DNA from: JAFGFG01 sp964442905
GTDB taxonomy: Archaea; Aenigmatarchaeota; Aenigmatarchaeia; QMZP01; JAFGSV01
Reading direction: 5' to 3'
NCBI GenBank assembly: GCA_964442905.1
Contig: CAYUBD010000017.1
Coordinates: forward strand, 1 to 20,021
DNA: 20,021 nt
This document shows, one piece after another, positions 1 through 7,827 of this stretch. The number at the start of each line of letters is the position of its first letter. Positions within the stretch are counted from its first letter, which is position 1. A program made the translations under genes and the position numbers. The notes beneath the pieces are model-generated. The model was given only the letters and a program-made list of their open reading frames with translations, ran no database searches and had not been told where the DNA came from.

Positions 1-2053
1 CGCCTGTTCCGGGTATGAAGACGTTTCCTCCGCTCGTGTTAAGCACCAGCACTAGACTGAGCCTTCTCGTAATCAGCACTCCTATGCTGTAGTTCCCAGA
101 AGAGACGCATTGCGATGCATTGTCGCATGCCTCGCAGGACCACAAATAAGAACCCGGGTTAATGTTCTGGACTATCCAGCTTGTTTCATTACTTGCACCG
201 GTCACGCTCTCTGAGGAATAATAGTACATGCCTGTGCTGTTCCATATGTATATCTTCAGTTCGCTTAGTCTGTTGTCATCCGTCGCATTGCATGAGAACT
301 CCATGCTGGCTTCGTCAGTCACATTTCCGTTTTCAGGGCTGACTTTCACGAGCAAAGGGGGAAAATCCACAACTTCGCAGCTAACCCCCCCTGTCGAACT
401 CCCATTTTCATAAAGCGTGAATGTTTGCGGCGCCTGCACATAGCAGCTTACAACCTTACCGGTTATGAATGTCGCGTTTATTGTGTAGGTTAGACCGGAC
501 GCCGCCCCGAAGTGAAGCTCCATGTTCCTGTTTTGGGTAGAATCACCGGCTGTCACTTCCCTGAAACCTGCAAGCGTGCCATTCAGGAAGGATGTATGGA
601 CCTTGGTGCCTATAGAATCGACATTCACGAGCGTTCCGCCGCCTTTTACAGATACCTCCAGATAATTGTTATCCTCCATCGCATTGGCATAGACCGTGTT
701 AACCTGCCCGTAGTTGCCTACAATCATGTCCACATCGCCATCGTTATCGATATCTGCAGTTATTATTGAGTATGTCGCGCCGCTTAGAGTGATCTCTTCC
801 TGCGTCATATATCCGCTTCCGTTGTTCAGGTATACATAATCGGCACCGATCTCGTTCGCCTCCACGAAGTCGAGAAATCCATCATTGTTGAAATCGGAAA
901 CGGAAACAGATCTTGTACGCACGCTTCCCGAACTCTGATAAAGGGAGAATACCAAATCCCCGTCATTCAAAAAGATTCTGAAGTTCTGATCGTTGCCATT
1001 CCCCTCTATGATATCAAGGTCGCCGTCGTTGTCCATATCCGCAAGCGACAGTGAATATGTATAAAGAGGTCCGCTTCCCGCAAGGAATTGATCAGGAACG
1101 AAATTCCCGCTACCATCGTTGACGTAAATCCTTGTCACTTCAGACGGTATTCCTCCTGCCACTATGTCCACGAAACCATCGTTATCGATATCACCCACCG
1201 CCGCATCCTGAAAGTTTTGTGTTATGTTCTGACAACTTGTGAAGTGGGCTGTCCCGTTGTTCGTGTATATGCGAAGCCCGCTGTCAACATTGACGATAAT
1301 CATGTCAAGGTCGCCGTCGTTGTCTATGTCAGCCAGACTGACACTTTCGGTTTCATCACCGCTGGTTTCTGAAACATTCTCAAGAAATGTGAAGTGGGCT
1401 GTCCCGTTGTTGAGATATACCTGATTGACCTGGTTCCTGTTACCGGCTACAAAGTCCGGGTCGCCGTCGTTGTCCAGGTCACCTATGGCTATAGCTTTGG
1501 TGTAGTATGCCTCTGGCGTGCTTTCGAAAAGCGTAAAGTTTCCTGTGCCGTTGTTTAAGTATATACGATTCGGCTGGTCTCTGTTGCCGGCTATGTAATC
1601 TATGTCCCCGTCATTGTCCAGATCGCTTGCAGAAACCGAAAAAGTATTGTCACTTTCAGCACTGCTCTCGAACAGATTGAACAGGTTCACATGCAATGTC
1701 CTGTTGCCTGCGCTCCAAGCAGAATTTGATTCATTGTCATACGCCAGGCAGTTCCAGTGGTAATCACCGGGCACTGTGCCGTTCACCGTCCAGTTGGTCT
1801 CGTTGAAGGTTCCCGTCACGTCCGCGGTATTCGTATAGTATGTGTTGTCATCCGAATCCCAGAGGAAGAACGTGATGTTCGTGAGGTTCTCGTCCGTGGC
1901 GTTGCAGCCGAATGTGACGTTTTTCGATGGGGACGAATAAGCGTCACCGGGCATCGTCAGGTTCACGGAAAGCGCACTGACGCCGTGGATTGAGGTTGTG
2001 AAAAATATGGATGTGAAAATTAACAGAACCGGCAGCGCATTTTTGAAAGACAT
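1..2053 (-). CDS. Secreted FG-GAP seven-bladed beta-propeller protein with ASPIC/UnbV domain (C-terminus off window)
   Basis: An open frame starts at ATG 2053 and runs without a stop to the left edge, giving 684 visible codons; the 3' end is missing. Residues 1-27 form a signal peptide (MSFKNALPVLLIFTSIFF...). An Ig-like domain follows with a Cys pair (GCNATD ... WNC). Next come seven repeats of about 46-50 residues, each with a calcium-binding-like Asp motif (for example DLDNDGD, DIDNDGD, DFNNDGF). The motifs lie near 1615, 1470, 1320, 1182, 1032, 887 and 745, enough for one closed seven-bladed propeller. Residues from about 440 (NNYLEVSV, DSIGTKV, ELHFG) match an ASPIC/UnbV domain, and a second Ig-like domain with the same Cys pattern follows. 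There are many Asn-X-Ser/Thr sequons. An extracellular adhesion or binding role is inferred; the ligand is unknown. No clear Shine-Dalgarno site precedes the start. Confidence 0.9.
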   Translation of the reverse strand, partial: MSFKNALPVLLIFTSIFFTTSIHGVSALSVNLTMPGDAYSSPSKNVTFGCNATDENLTNITFFLWDSDDNTYYTNTADVTGTFNETNWTVNGTVPGDYHWNCLAYDNESNSAWSAGNRTLHVNLFNLFESSAESDNTFSVSASDLDNDGDIDYIAGNRDQPNRIYLNNGTGNFTLFESTPEAYYTKAIAIGDLDNDGDPDFVAGNRNQVNQVYLNNGTAHFTFLENVSETSGDETESVSLADIDNDGDLDMIIVNVDSGLRIYTNNGTAHFTSCQNITQNFQDAAVGDIDNDGFVDIVAGGIPSEVTRIYVNDGSGNFVPDQFLAGSGPLYTYSLSLADMDNDGDLDIIEGNGNDQNFRIFLNDGDLVFSLYQSSGSVRTRSVSVSDFNNDGFLDFVEANEIGADYVYLNNGSGYMTQEEITLSGATYSIITADIDNDGDVDMIVGNYGQVNTVYANAMEDNNYLEVSVKGGGTLVNVDSIGTKVHTSFLNGTLAGFREVTAGDSTQNRNMELHFGAASGLTYTINATFITGKVVSCYVQAPQTFTLYENGSSTGGVSCEVVDFPPLLVKVSPENGNVTDEASMEFSCNATDDNRLSELKIYIWNSTGMYYYSSESVTGASNETSWIVQNINPGSYLWSCEACDNASQCVSSGNYSIGVLITRRLSLVLVLNTSGGNVFIPGTG
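1238..1411. repeat. Internal 150-base tandem duplication trace in the FG-GAP gene
   Basis: The same 24 bases occur at 1238-1261 and 1388-1411, exactly 150 bases (50 codons) apart. They fall in the linker that encodes NNGTAHFT between two propeller blades. Identity at the DNA level, beyond protein similarity, suggests a recent duplication or gene conversion between adjacent blades. Confidence 0.75.
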
Positions 2054-2080
2054 ACTGTTTATATTTTACCCGTTTTGCTA

Positions 2081-2100
2081 TTTATGTTATATTTATATAT
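2081..2100. promoter_or_regulatory. AT-rich divergent promoter between the FG-GAP and small membrane protein genes
   Basis: A run of A and T (tttatgttatatttatatat) lies between two divergent starts. On the plus strand, atttatatat at 2091-2100 would place transcription start near 2122, leaving a leader of about 30 bases that contains an AGGAGG site. On the minus strand, TATA-like sequence around 2078-2095 lies about 30-40 bases from ATG 2053, where no ribosome binding site is seen. Reading these as archaeal TATA boxes is inference from composition and spacing. Confidence 0.5.
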
Positions 2101-2140
2101 CATGTTAACCAACCTAAATCATTGAAACTTATTATCAATC

Positions 2141-2146
2141 AGGAGG
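2141..2146 (+). promoter_or_regulatory. Ribosome binding site deciding the start at 2153
   Basis: AGGAGG directly abuts an ATG at 2147, which is too close for initiation. It sits 6 bases before the in-frame ATG at 2153, so the start at 2153 is preferred. Confidence 0.7.
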
Positions 2147-2152
2147 ATGAAA

Positions 2153-2455
2153 ATGGAAAGCAAACTGGACAGGCAGAAGGTAACTCTGGTTGTTGTAACG
2201 GTTTTGCTGATTCTCGCTCTTGGATACATATTGGTGAATGAATACAATGCTATGAAGGCTGCCGAGGAGAATCAGAAGCTTGAGGAGCAGAATTCGGTTT
2301 TCCAGCAGGGCTTCAGTAACGGAACAACATACGGCTACCAACTGGCCGTTATCCAACTGCTCCAGCAGGCAAGCACATGCCAGTCAGTACCAGTTACAGC
2401 GAATAACGTGACTCTCAACCTGGTCGCTGTCGAGTGTCTCCAGCAGGCAGAATAA
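2153..2455 (+). CDS. Small single-pass membrane protein with conserved-looking C-terminal domain
   Basis: The protein is 100 residues from ATG 2153, chosen because AGGAGG lies 6 bases upstream; the ATG at 2147 would add two residues. The N-terminus is short and charged (MESKLDRQK). It is followed by one hydrophobic span (about residues 8-28, VTLVVVTVLLILALGYILV), then a polar helix likely to form a short coiled coil (about 29-48). The C-terminal half is compact, with YGYQLAVIQLLQQ, two cysteines (STCQS and VECLQ) and a short beta-like stretch. I recall similar small proteins in DPANN-type archaeal genomes but cannot name a family or function. Topology should be N-in with the C-terminal domain outside, where the two cysteines could form a disulfide. 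The gene is alone on the plus strand between minus-strand surface genes, with its own promoter-like sequence. Confidence 0.85.
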   Translation: MESKLDRQKVTLVVVTVLLILALGYILVNEYNAMKAAEENQKLEEQNSVFQQGFSNGTTYGYQLAVIQLLQQASTCQSVPVTANNVTLNLVAVECLQQAE

Positions 2456-2456
2456 G

Positions 2457-2476
2457 TTTTCAGGGCTCTGATTTTT
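2457..2476 (+). terminator. Possible T-run terminator between convergent genes
   Basis: Two T runs (2457-2460 and 2472-2476) follow the stop of the small membrane protein gene in a 31-base space before the convergent gene's stop at 2487. Archaeal transcription commonly ends at oligo-T tracts. There is no strong stem-loop. Confidence 0.35.
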
Positions 2477-2486
2477 ATTCCAAAGC

Positions 2487-3779
2487 CTACCGCTTTTTCT
2501 TTCTGAAGTACATGAACCAGCCAAGGTTTATGGCTACCAGAACTGCAACGAGCATGATGATGGGATACTGTGAAAGCAGGTCCTCTTCACTTGTGACAGC
2601 ACCTGCACCACCCAGGAAATCCATGCGTATCGAGGTAAGGCCGACCTTGGTCTTTATCTCTCTTTCAGTGACGCGTTCTCCGTAGTGGAGTGCTAGCTTT
2701 GCCATGTATTCGCCTTCCATGACGCCTTCCGTGTCCCAATAGGCGAAGAGGTGCGCCTTCTCGAAAACGTCCATGTCTACGGACGCGGATTTGAAATCTG
2801 CCACTTTATTGTCCCCATCGTCAGTGATTATCATGTGCGCATAAACATCGCTTATGGGCTGGTTCCATTTGCTTTCGGTAAGTATGTCGAACTTCGCCAC
2901 GCTGCCAAGGCTGAAATCCTTGACCGTTATGTCTATAACATCCACTAGCATGTTGCCGACGTAGAATGTTTTCTCTGTCCTGCCTACCTCGCCGTCATAT
3001 CTTACGGTTGCCACGGCATGATACATCCCGGGATTTGCATTGTTGTTCCATGTGGCGAGCAGCTCACCCTTCTGCATTGATTTCACTGGCACCGGACCCG
3101 CTTCAATGGTTGCTATGACCTCGTTTGTCGGACCCAGCACGTCTATGCTTGCCGTCACACTTGCCAGATCCTCCTTACCGAGATTGTAAAGCTTCACAAA
3201 GAAGTTAACGGGTGCGTCGGGCACTGCCTCCTGGACAGACATGTCAAGCTGGAGGTACTTTCCGGGATATGGCACCTTTACCCTCACCTGATGTATCACC
3301 GCAACCGTTGCCGATATCTGTGTCTTTCCCTCGCTACCTTCATATTCTATGAGGCCGACAGGCTTGTCGTGCATGGTTGTAACGGATGCCTCTAATATAT
3401 CCTCATCCGAGAAAAAGTCTGACGGGAGCTCCATGACGACTATCTTGCCCCAGTGATCTCCTGGTGGAACGAGCCTCTCCGGCATCTTCATCGTGTACGT
3501 GAGAGCCTTGGAGCCGTCATTCTCGCTGAACGGTATGATCTGCTGGTCGAAAGTCAGGTAGTCACCCAGTTCATCTTCTACATAGACGTATGCGTTGAAC
3601 TGCTTATGCTCGTTGTTTGTTATTGTAAAGCTTTTCGTCATTTCAAGTCCGGGCTCAAAGTCTATCGTCGAACGGCCCGGAGTGACGCCGAGGGCGTCTG
3701 CATAGCCTGAACTGCCTATAATATATGCAACCGCAACCAATGCCGCCAATGTCCATCTAATTCTGCTCTGCTTTGACAT
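2487..3779 (-). CDS. Surface protein with signal peptide, beta-sandwich domains and C-terminal membrane anchor
   Basis: The protein is 430 residues. A signal peptide covers about residues 1-30. It is followed by LGVTPGRSTIDFEPGLE and a beta-rich domain resembling the N-terminal domain of WxL-interacting (DUF916-like) proteins. The middle holds one or two CARDB/NEW3-like Ig-type domains (around VNFFVKLYNLGKEDL and the TWNNNANPGMYHAVATV stretch). The end has one transmembrane helix (about 403-424) and a cytosolic RKKKR tail, so most of the protein is outside. The start is supported by AGGAGG at 3786-3791, 6 bases upstream. It overlaps the preceding gene by 23 bases and is the last gene of a three-gene operon. 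The domain likeness is a family-level judgement; the function is unknown. A role in anchoring the two upstream proteins at the membrane is inference. Confidence 0.87.
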   Translation of the reverse strand: MSKQSRIRWTLAALVAVAYIIGSSGYADALGVTPGRSTIDFEPGLEMTKSFTITNNEHKQFNAYVYVEDELGDYLTFDQQIIPFSENDGSKALTYTMKMPERLVPPGDHWGKIVVMELPSDFFSDEDILEASVTTMHDKPVGLIEYEGSEGKTQISATVAVIHQVRVKVPYPGKYLQLDMSVQEAVPDAPVNFFVKLYNLGKEDLASVTASIDVLGPTNEVIATIEAGPVPVKSMQKGELLATWNNNANPGMYHAVATVRYDGEVGRTEKTFYVGNMLVDVIDITVKDFSLGSVAKFDILTESKWNQPISDVYAHMIITDDGDNKVADFKSASVDMDVFEKAHLFAYWDTEGVMEGEYMAKLALHYGERVTEREIKTKVGLTSIRMDFLGGAGAVTSEEDLLSQYPIIMLVAVLVAINLGWFMYFRKKKR

Positions 3780-4248
3780 TGTCTTCCTCCTCTACTTCAA
3801 GGGTGTCATTCACCGCAAGCGTGACTGCGCCTGCAAGACCGTTCCTGTAGACCAGCAGGTCGGTATTCCCTGAGTTTACTATCATGTTTCCTTCCGGCCG
3901 TGAAAGCGCGACAGTGGAAACCACTGTGAATTTCTTCGGCTCGCTTTCCGTATCACCGCTCCTCACTTTCCACCAGTAGGTACCGAAATCCATGTCATTC
4001 CCGACCGAGAAGCTTCTCCCGGTGACATCATAGGTGAAAGGCGTTGAGAAATCCGGGTCATCGTCAATGAGAAGCTCGTAGCTGCTGTCCGCTCCTGACC
4101 ACCTGAAGACCGGCGTCCTGTCATCCATGACCATGTCGCTGAACGGGTAAAGCGCCTGTATGTTCCACAGCGAGAAGACTGACAATGCAGCCAGACCTAT
4201 GACTGCAAGATTCGCCATTATTACCGCTGTCTTGTTATTCGCCATCAT
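3757..4248 (-). CDS. Short signal-anchored protein with Fn3-like domain
   Basis: The protein is 163 residues. One hydrophobic segment (about residues 9-31, VIMANLAVIGLAALSVFSLW) acts as a signal anchor or uncleaved signal. A fibronectin-III/Ig-like domain follows, with the typical start P-x-F-x-W (TPVFRWSGADSSYELLIDDD) and a YWWKV strand. The C-terminal 50 residues are beta-rich and then acidic (VEEEDN). The start is ATG 4248 (a second ATG is at 4245), with AGGAG at 4258-4262. The start overlaps the upstream stop as ATGA, and its end overlaps the next gene by 23 bases, so translation is probably coupled across all three genes. No enzyme motif is visible. An extracytoplasmic structural or scaffolding role is inferred. 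Confidence 0.83.
   Translation of the reverse strand: MMANNKTAVIMANLAVIGLAALSVFSLWNIQALYPFSDMVMDDRTPVFRWSGADSSYELLIDDDPDFSTPFTYDVTGRSFSVGNDMDFGTYWWKVRSGDTESEPKKFTVVSTVALSRPEGNMIVNSGNTDLLVYRNGLAGAVTLAVNDTLEVEEEDNVKAEQN
3786..3791 (-). promoter_or_regulatory. Ribosome binding site of the C-terminally anchored surface protein
   Basis: AGGAGG on the minus strand lies 6 bases before ATG 3779, within the coding sequence of the upstream gene. It fixes the start of the last operon gene. Confidence 0.7.
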
Positions 4249-7200
4249 TCGTACTCACTCCTATATCCGGCAGTGAACCAGATTGTCGAGGTTTTAACAC
4301 CTGCAGTCTCACCTGTCGGAACTTCTATGTAGAGCTCTATCTCTGCCTCGTCTGTCGCGTCAGAATAGTTCAGGAAAGATATGGCAGAGCCGTTGACAAC
4401 AGGCACGGGTGCCCAGCTGGACGTCGTGTTCTGGCTTGACCAGTTCAGGGAGTTCTCCTCGCCAGTCACATTATCGACTTCGTATTGGAAATATTGCGAT
4501 GCAGTATCTTCGTATGTATCCCACAGGAGGTCCGTGCTCGATATGTTGACATCAAGGAAGCAGTTGCCGTCGTTCCTTACCCTGAACGGCTCCGGGCTGT
4601 CATCAGTCGTGTCGTTGCTGAACCCCAGTGCTATCAGACCGAACTGGACCGTGTCGTTGTAAAGCGTCAGCACGACATCCGTGTATATGGTGACGTTACG
4701 CAGGGCCGCCCATGCGCCGTAATCCTCATCATCGTAAGCCCTGACGGTCCAGTTGTAGTAGTAGTTGTCGTCTCCGAAGTATTTGAGATTTTTTGGGATA
4801 GTGTAATTGCAGAAACCGTCACCGGTGCAGTTGCCGTCGCCGACCGCATACTCCCTGTTGTCGTCCGAGCAGTCAGTTCCCCCGGTCAGATAGCCGCACG
4901 TGAGGTTGAGGTAGTACGTGAGCGTGTCAGCGTCAGGGTCAGAAAGCTCATCCCAGCTGAACTGCGGCGTCCTGTTCGTCGTGGTGTTGCCGTCTTCAGG
5001 CGCGGAGAGCGTGACCTGGCCGGGCGGCGTGTTCTCAATCGTGAGGCCGTTGCTCGTCACGGCGTCACCGTCTGCATAGCTGTCGCTCGGCGTAACCTCC
5101 ACGGTCCACGTCTCGCCCTTGGTGGTTTCATCACTCACAAGAAGTTCGGGGTGGTGGCCGTCGAGGCCGGCCTGGTACATGGCCGCAATCTGCTCCTCGG
5201 ATAGGCTCCTGTTGAAGAGGAGCACCTGGTCTATCTCACCATTCAGGACGTTCGGGGACTCGCTCGGCTGGTATTCCTTCCCTATGGCCGTGCCTGAAGA
5301 GCCTGTCCAGTCTAGCGTGATGGAGCCAGTTGAGCTCACATGTGTGCTATGGACCTTGGTCGTGTTGAAGAAAAGNNNNNNNNNNNNNNNNNNNNNNNNN
5401 NNNNNNNNNNNNNNNNNNNNNNNNNNNNNNNNNNNNNNNNNNNNNNNNNNNNNNNNNNNNNNNNNNNNNNNNNNNTGGAGCCAGTTGAGCTCACATGTGT
5501 GCTATGGACCTTGGTCGTGTTGAAGAAAAGCATCACGTCAGTCCCGTTGTACAGGCACGTGTACATCTCCCACTCGTCATTGGGCACACCGGCGCTCAAG
5601 GCAGCATACCTGTTAGTGGCGTTGTATATGTCACAGAATATCATGCCTGTAGTGTCATAATACGAAAGCGCTATGCCGCCCTTAGTGTTCGCTGCACCGA
5701 ATCCTATGCCGCCGAAAAGGCCGGGATAGTTGTAAGTCTGGGTGGAGTCTATGTTCGCCCATACTATGAGAGTGAAGACCGACATCGGCCTGACGGAATC
5801 GGGAATCTCTATGTAATCATTGCTTCCGTCGAATTCATAAGCCCCTCCGACCTGCCCGCTGCCCGTCCAGGTGGGGGCATTGTCCGAGGTCCCCTCTCCC
5901 AGCGTCCCGTCATTGCCGTAGGTGGAATAATCCTTCACTGCGCCGGTAGCCAGCGAGCTTGTTCTCGTGTCGAAAGGCATGTTCAGCACAGCGATGCTCG
6001 TGCCTCCGAGGCGCCAGTCCGTGATGTTGTAGACCGTCCTGCCTTCGGTGTCAGAAGTGACGAAAGTGGCTGTGAGGTTGTCTGTTGTGTAGTTGTCCGC
6101 AGTTGTTGCTGAGAGCACGACGTCAGAAGCCGTGGGCGCCTCCTCGGTCAACTGGATGCCGTAGGGTGCGGTCGGCTCAAGCATGGTTATGTTCCTCTTC
6201 CAGACGTCTTCGAGGTAAAGCTCGTACACGGTCGTGTTGTCGTCGTCAGTGATGTTCATCGTGGTTATCATGCCGTCGCTGCCCGTCATGCTGTAGTTCA
6301 GCAGGGTCCCGCCCTGCCAGATGGAGACGTTCCCATCAGGGACGGGCGCCTCGGCGCTGGTGGTCACGTTTATCGGGAAGTAGCGGATGATGTATTCGCC
6401 GGAAGACCATGTGTCGCTGGAGGAGTAGCTCGATATGTTGACGAAGCCGTACATGGTCCTTATGCCTCCGCTCATAATGTAGAGGTTCTCGATCCTGCTG
6501 TTTGTCGCAGGCTGTGTGAAGTTCAGTACCGTTCCTGTATACAGCATGCTGCGTGATGACGACTCGAGCAGCGTGTTCTCGAACGTGGTTTTCCCCCCCG
6601 GATATGCATAGTACGTACTTTTAACCGTAGTATCCTTCACGTAGTCGCCGTCGGTGTTGGTTATAGAGTAAGTATCGAACGTGCAGTTGTCGACAGTACA
6701 CGGTGAGTTGCTATACAAGTTTATATAGGAGGCGGCGCCGTCGGTTATGAACATGTCACCGCCGTTGGCGTTGGAATACGTGGCAGTCCAGCCGCTGACG
6801 ATATCAGGAATGTCGCTGAGGGCAAGGCTGCCTCCTGACGATTCTGCCTGGATTATGAAGGTAGCCGCGGTTGAGTCAGTGAAGTTCAGGTCGCATCCGG
6901 CTGTCGAATAGTGCATCAACTGCGTCATCGTCGAGTTGTCGATCGTTACTCCGTGTGAGCCCCCCGAAGAGCATGTGCGCAGATAGGTGGCCCCTGTAAC
7001 GCTGTCGGTCACGTTGTAGGCGAAGCTGCCGTCTTCGGACGTTGTGCTGCTCGTATGGTTGACGTTTGTCCTGAAGTCCCTCATCGTGACGTTGCTGTAC
7101 GTGTAAATGAATGCCTGGTCAATGACCGAGCCCTCGATGACGGCCTTTGCGGCGCTGTGGTACAGCTGCATCCTGTAGTCAATCCAGCTGTCGTCCGTAA

Positions 7201-7795
7201 GGTACAGTGTGGCGTTGTAAACGTAGACGTAGAGGTTCCTCCCGACGTACGTGTGGCTGAGATTCATGACGGAATATGCATTTTGTCCTACCCTGAAGAT
7301 GATGACTTGGGTGCCTTCGTCGTCCTTCAGGGTTGAATAGTTGTATGCCGTCAGGATGCCGCCGTTGTTGATGGTAACTACATCTTCGCTGCTTGTCTGG
7401 TTAATCATGAGCGTGACGTTGTCCAGCTCGAGGTGGTCGCCAGCTAGTATGTTTATGTCGCCGTCTATGTCAATCGTCCTCGACACGCACTTCACGTGGC
7501 CGTCTATGTCCCAGTTGCCGCTGCCTTCCGGTGGGTTGCAGTTTATCTCATCTCCGCCTGCCCCGGTCTCGTAGAACTGCCCTACCGTGGTCTGGTACGA
7601 GGATGATGTCGCGTTGCCGCCGGTCAGGAGGTTGTAGAGGAACGTGAGGAAGTTCGTGCTGGTCGTGTTCCCGCCGCCCCCGGTCACGGCCCCGCTCGTA
7701 TTGTAGCTGTCGCTTCCCATGGACTCGGCGAGGACGCCCATCGGTATGATCAGCAGGATGAAGAGAAGGATTGGCAGGGCCAGGTTCTTAATCAT
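4245..7795 (-). CDS. Large secreted protein: beta-helix, LamG and Fn3-like domains (interrupted by an artefactual assembly gap)
   Basis: As printed, the gene is split by 100 N. Collapsing the duplicated 55 bases beside the gap gives one frame of 3396 bases (1131 residues plus stop). Residues 1-23 are a signal peptide (MIKNLALPILLFILLIIPMG). About 80-470 are repetitive and beta-rich with many DNVT/NATLYLTD-type strands, suggesting a right-handed beta-helix. A small carboxypeptidase-regulatory-like domain follows (about 480-560). About 600-830 is a LamG/concanavalin-like domain (GGAYEFDGSNDYIEIPDS ... IDQVLLFNRSLSEEQI). About 872-987 is Fn3-like (RTPQFSWDELSDPDADTL), and 988-1131 is a beta domain (VQFGLIALG ... 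STIWFTAGYRSEYE). There are dozens of Asn-X-Ser/Thr sequons and no C-terminal anchor. It is first in an operon with two membrane-anchored surface proteins. Glycan binding or adhesion is inferred from LamG. Confidence 0.88.
4258..4262 (-). promoter_or_regulatory. Ribosome binding site of the signal-anchored Fn3-like protein
   Basis: AGGAG on the minus strand lies 9 bases before ATG 4248, inside the end of the upstream gene. It supports translation of the overlapping pair. Confidence 0.6.
5321..5530. repeat. Identical 55-base copies flanking the N gap
   Basis: Bases 5321-5375 and 5476-5530 are identical over all 55 positions (tggagccagttgagctcaca ... ttgaagaaaag). They lie directly against the two sides of the N run. 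An overlap of exactly 55 bases is what two contig ends sharing a k-mer would show, so this is probably one sequence printed twice, with no real biological repeat. Confidence 0.93.
5376..5475. other. Assembly gap of 100 N, probably false
   Basis: Exactly 100 N, the usual placeholder for a gap of unknown size. Removing the N run and one 55-base copy (155 bases) rejoins a LamG domain in frame: ...FNTTKVHSTHVSSTGS continues directly into ITLDWTGSSG.... The true gap length is therefore likely zero. Confidence 0.93.
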
Positions 7796-7816
7796 ACATT
7801 GATAATTGTGCAGGAG

Positions 7817-7827
7817 TTTTTTTATGC
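7817..7827 (-). promoter_or_regulatory. TATA-like box for the surface-protein operon
   Basis: GCATAAAAAAA on the minus strand is centred about 26 bases before ATG 7795 and overlaps the stop of the epimerase gene. That spacing would give a transcript with little or no leader. No ribosome binding site precedes this start, which fits leaderless initiation. Inferred from position and composition. Confidence 0.45.

Noticed and set aside
4485..5204. 239-residue plus-strand open frame opposite the LamG/Fn3 gene
   Set aside because: It is a Val/Arg-rich shadow with no recognisable domain; the minus strand carries clear LamG and Fn3 features.
4245..5339. Separate gene starting at the ATG at 5339
   Set aside because: This ATG falls inside the duplicated 55 bases and begins mid-LamG domain. 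It is a product of the false assembly gap.
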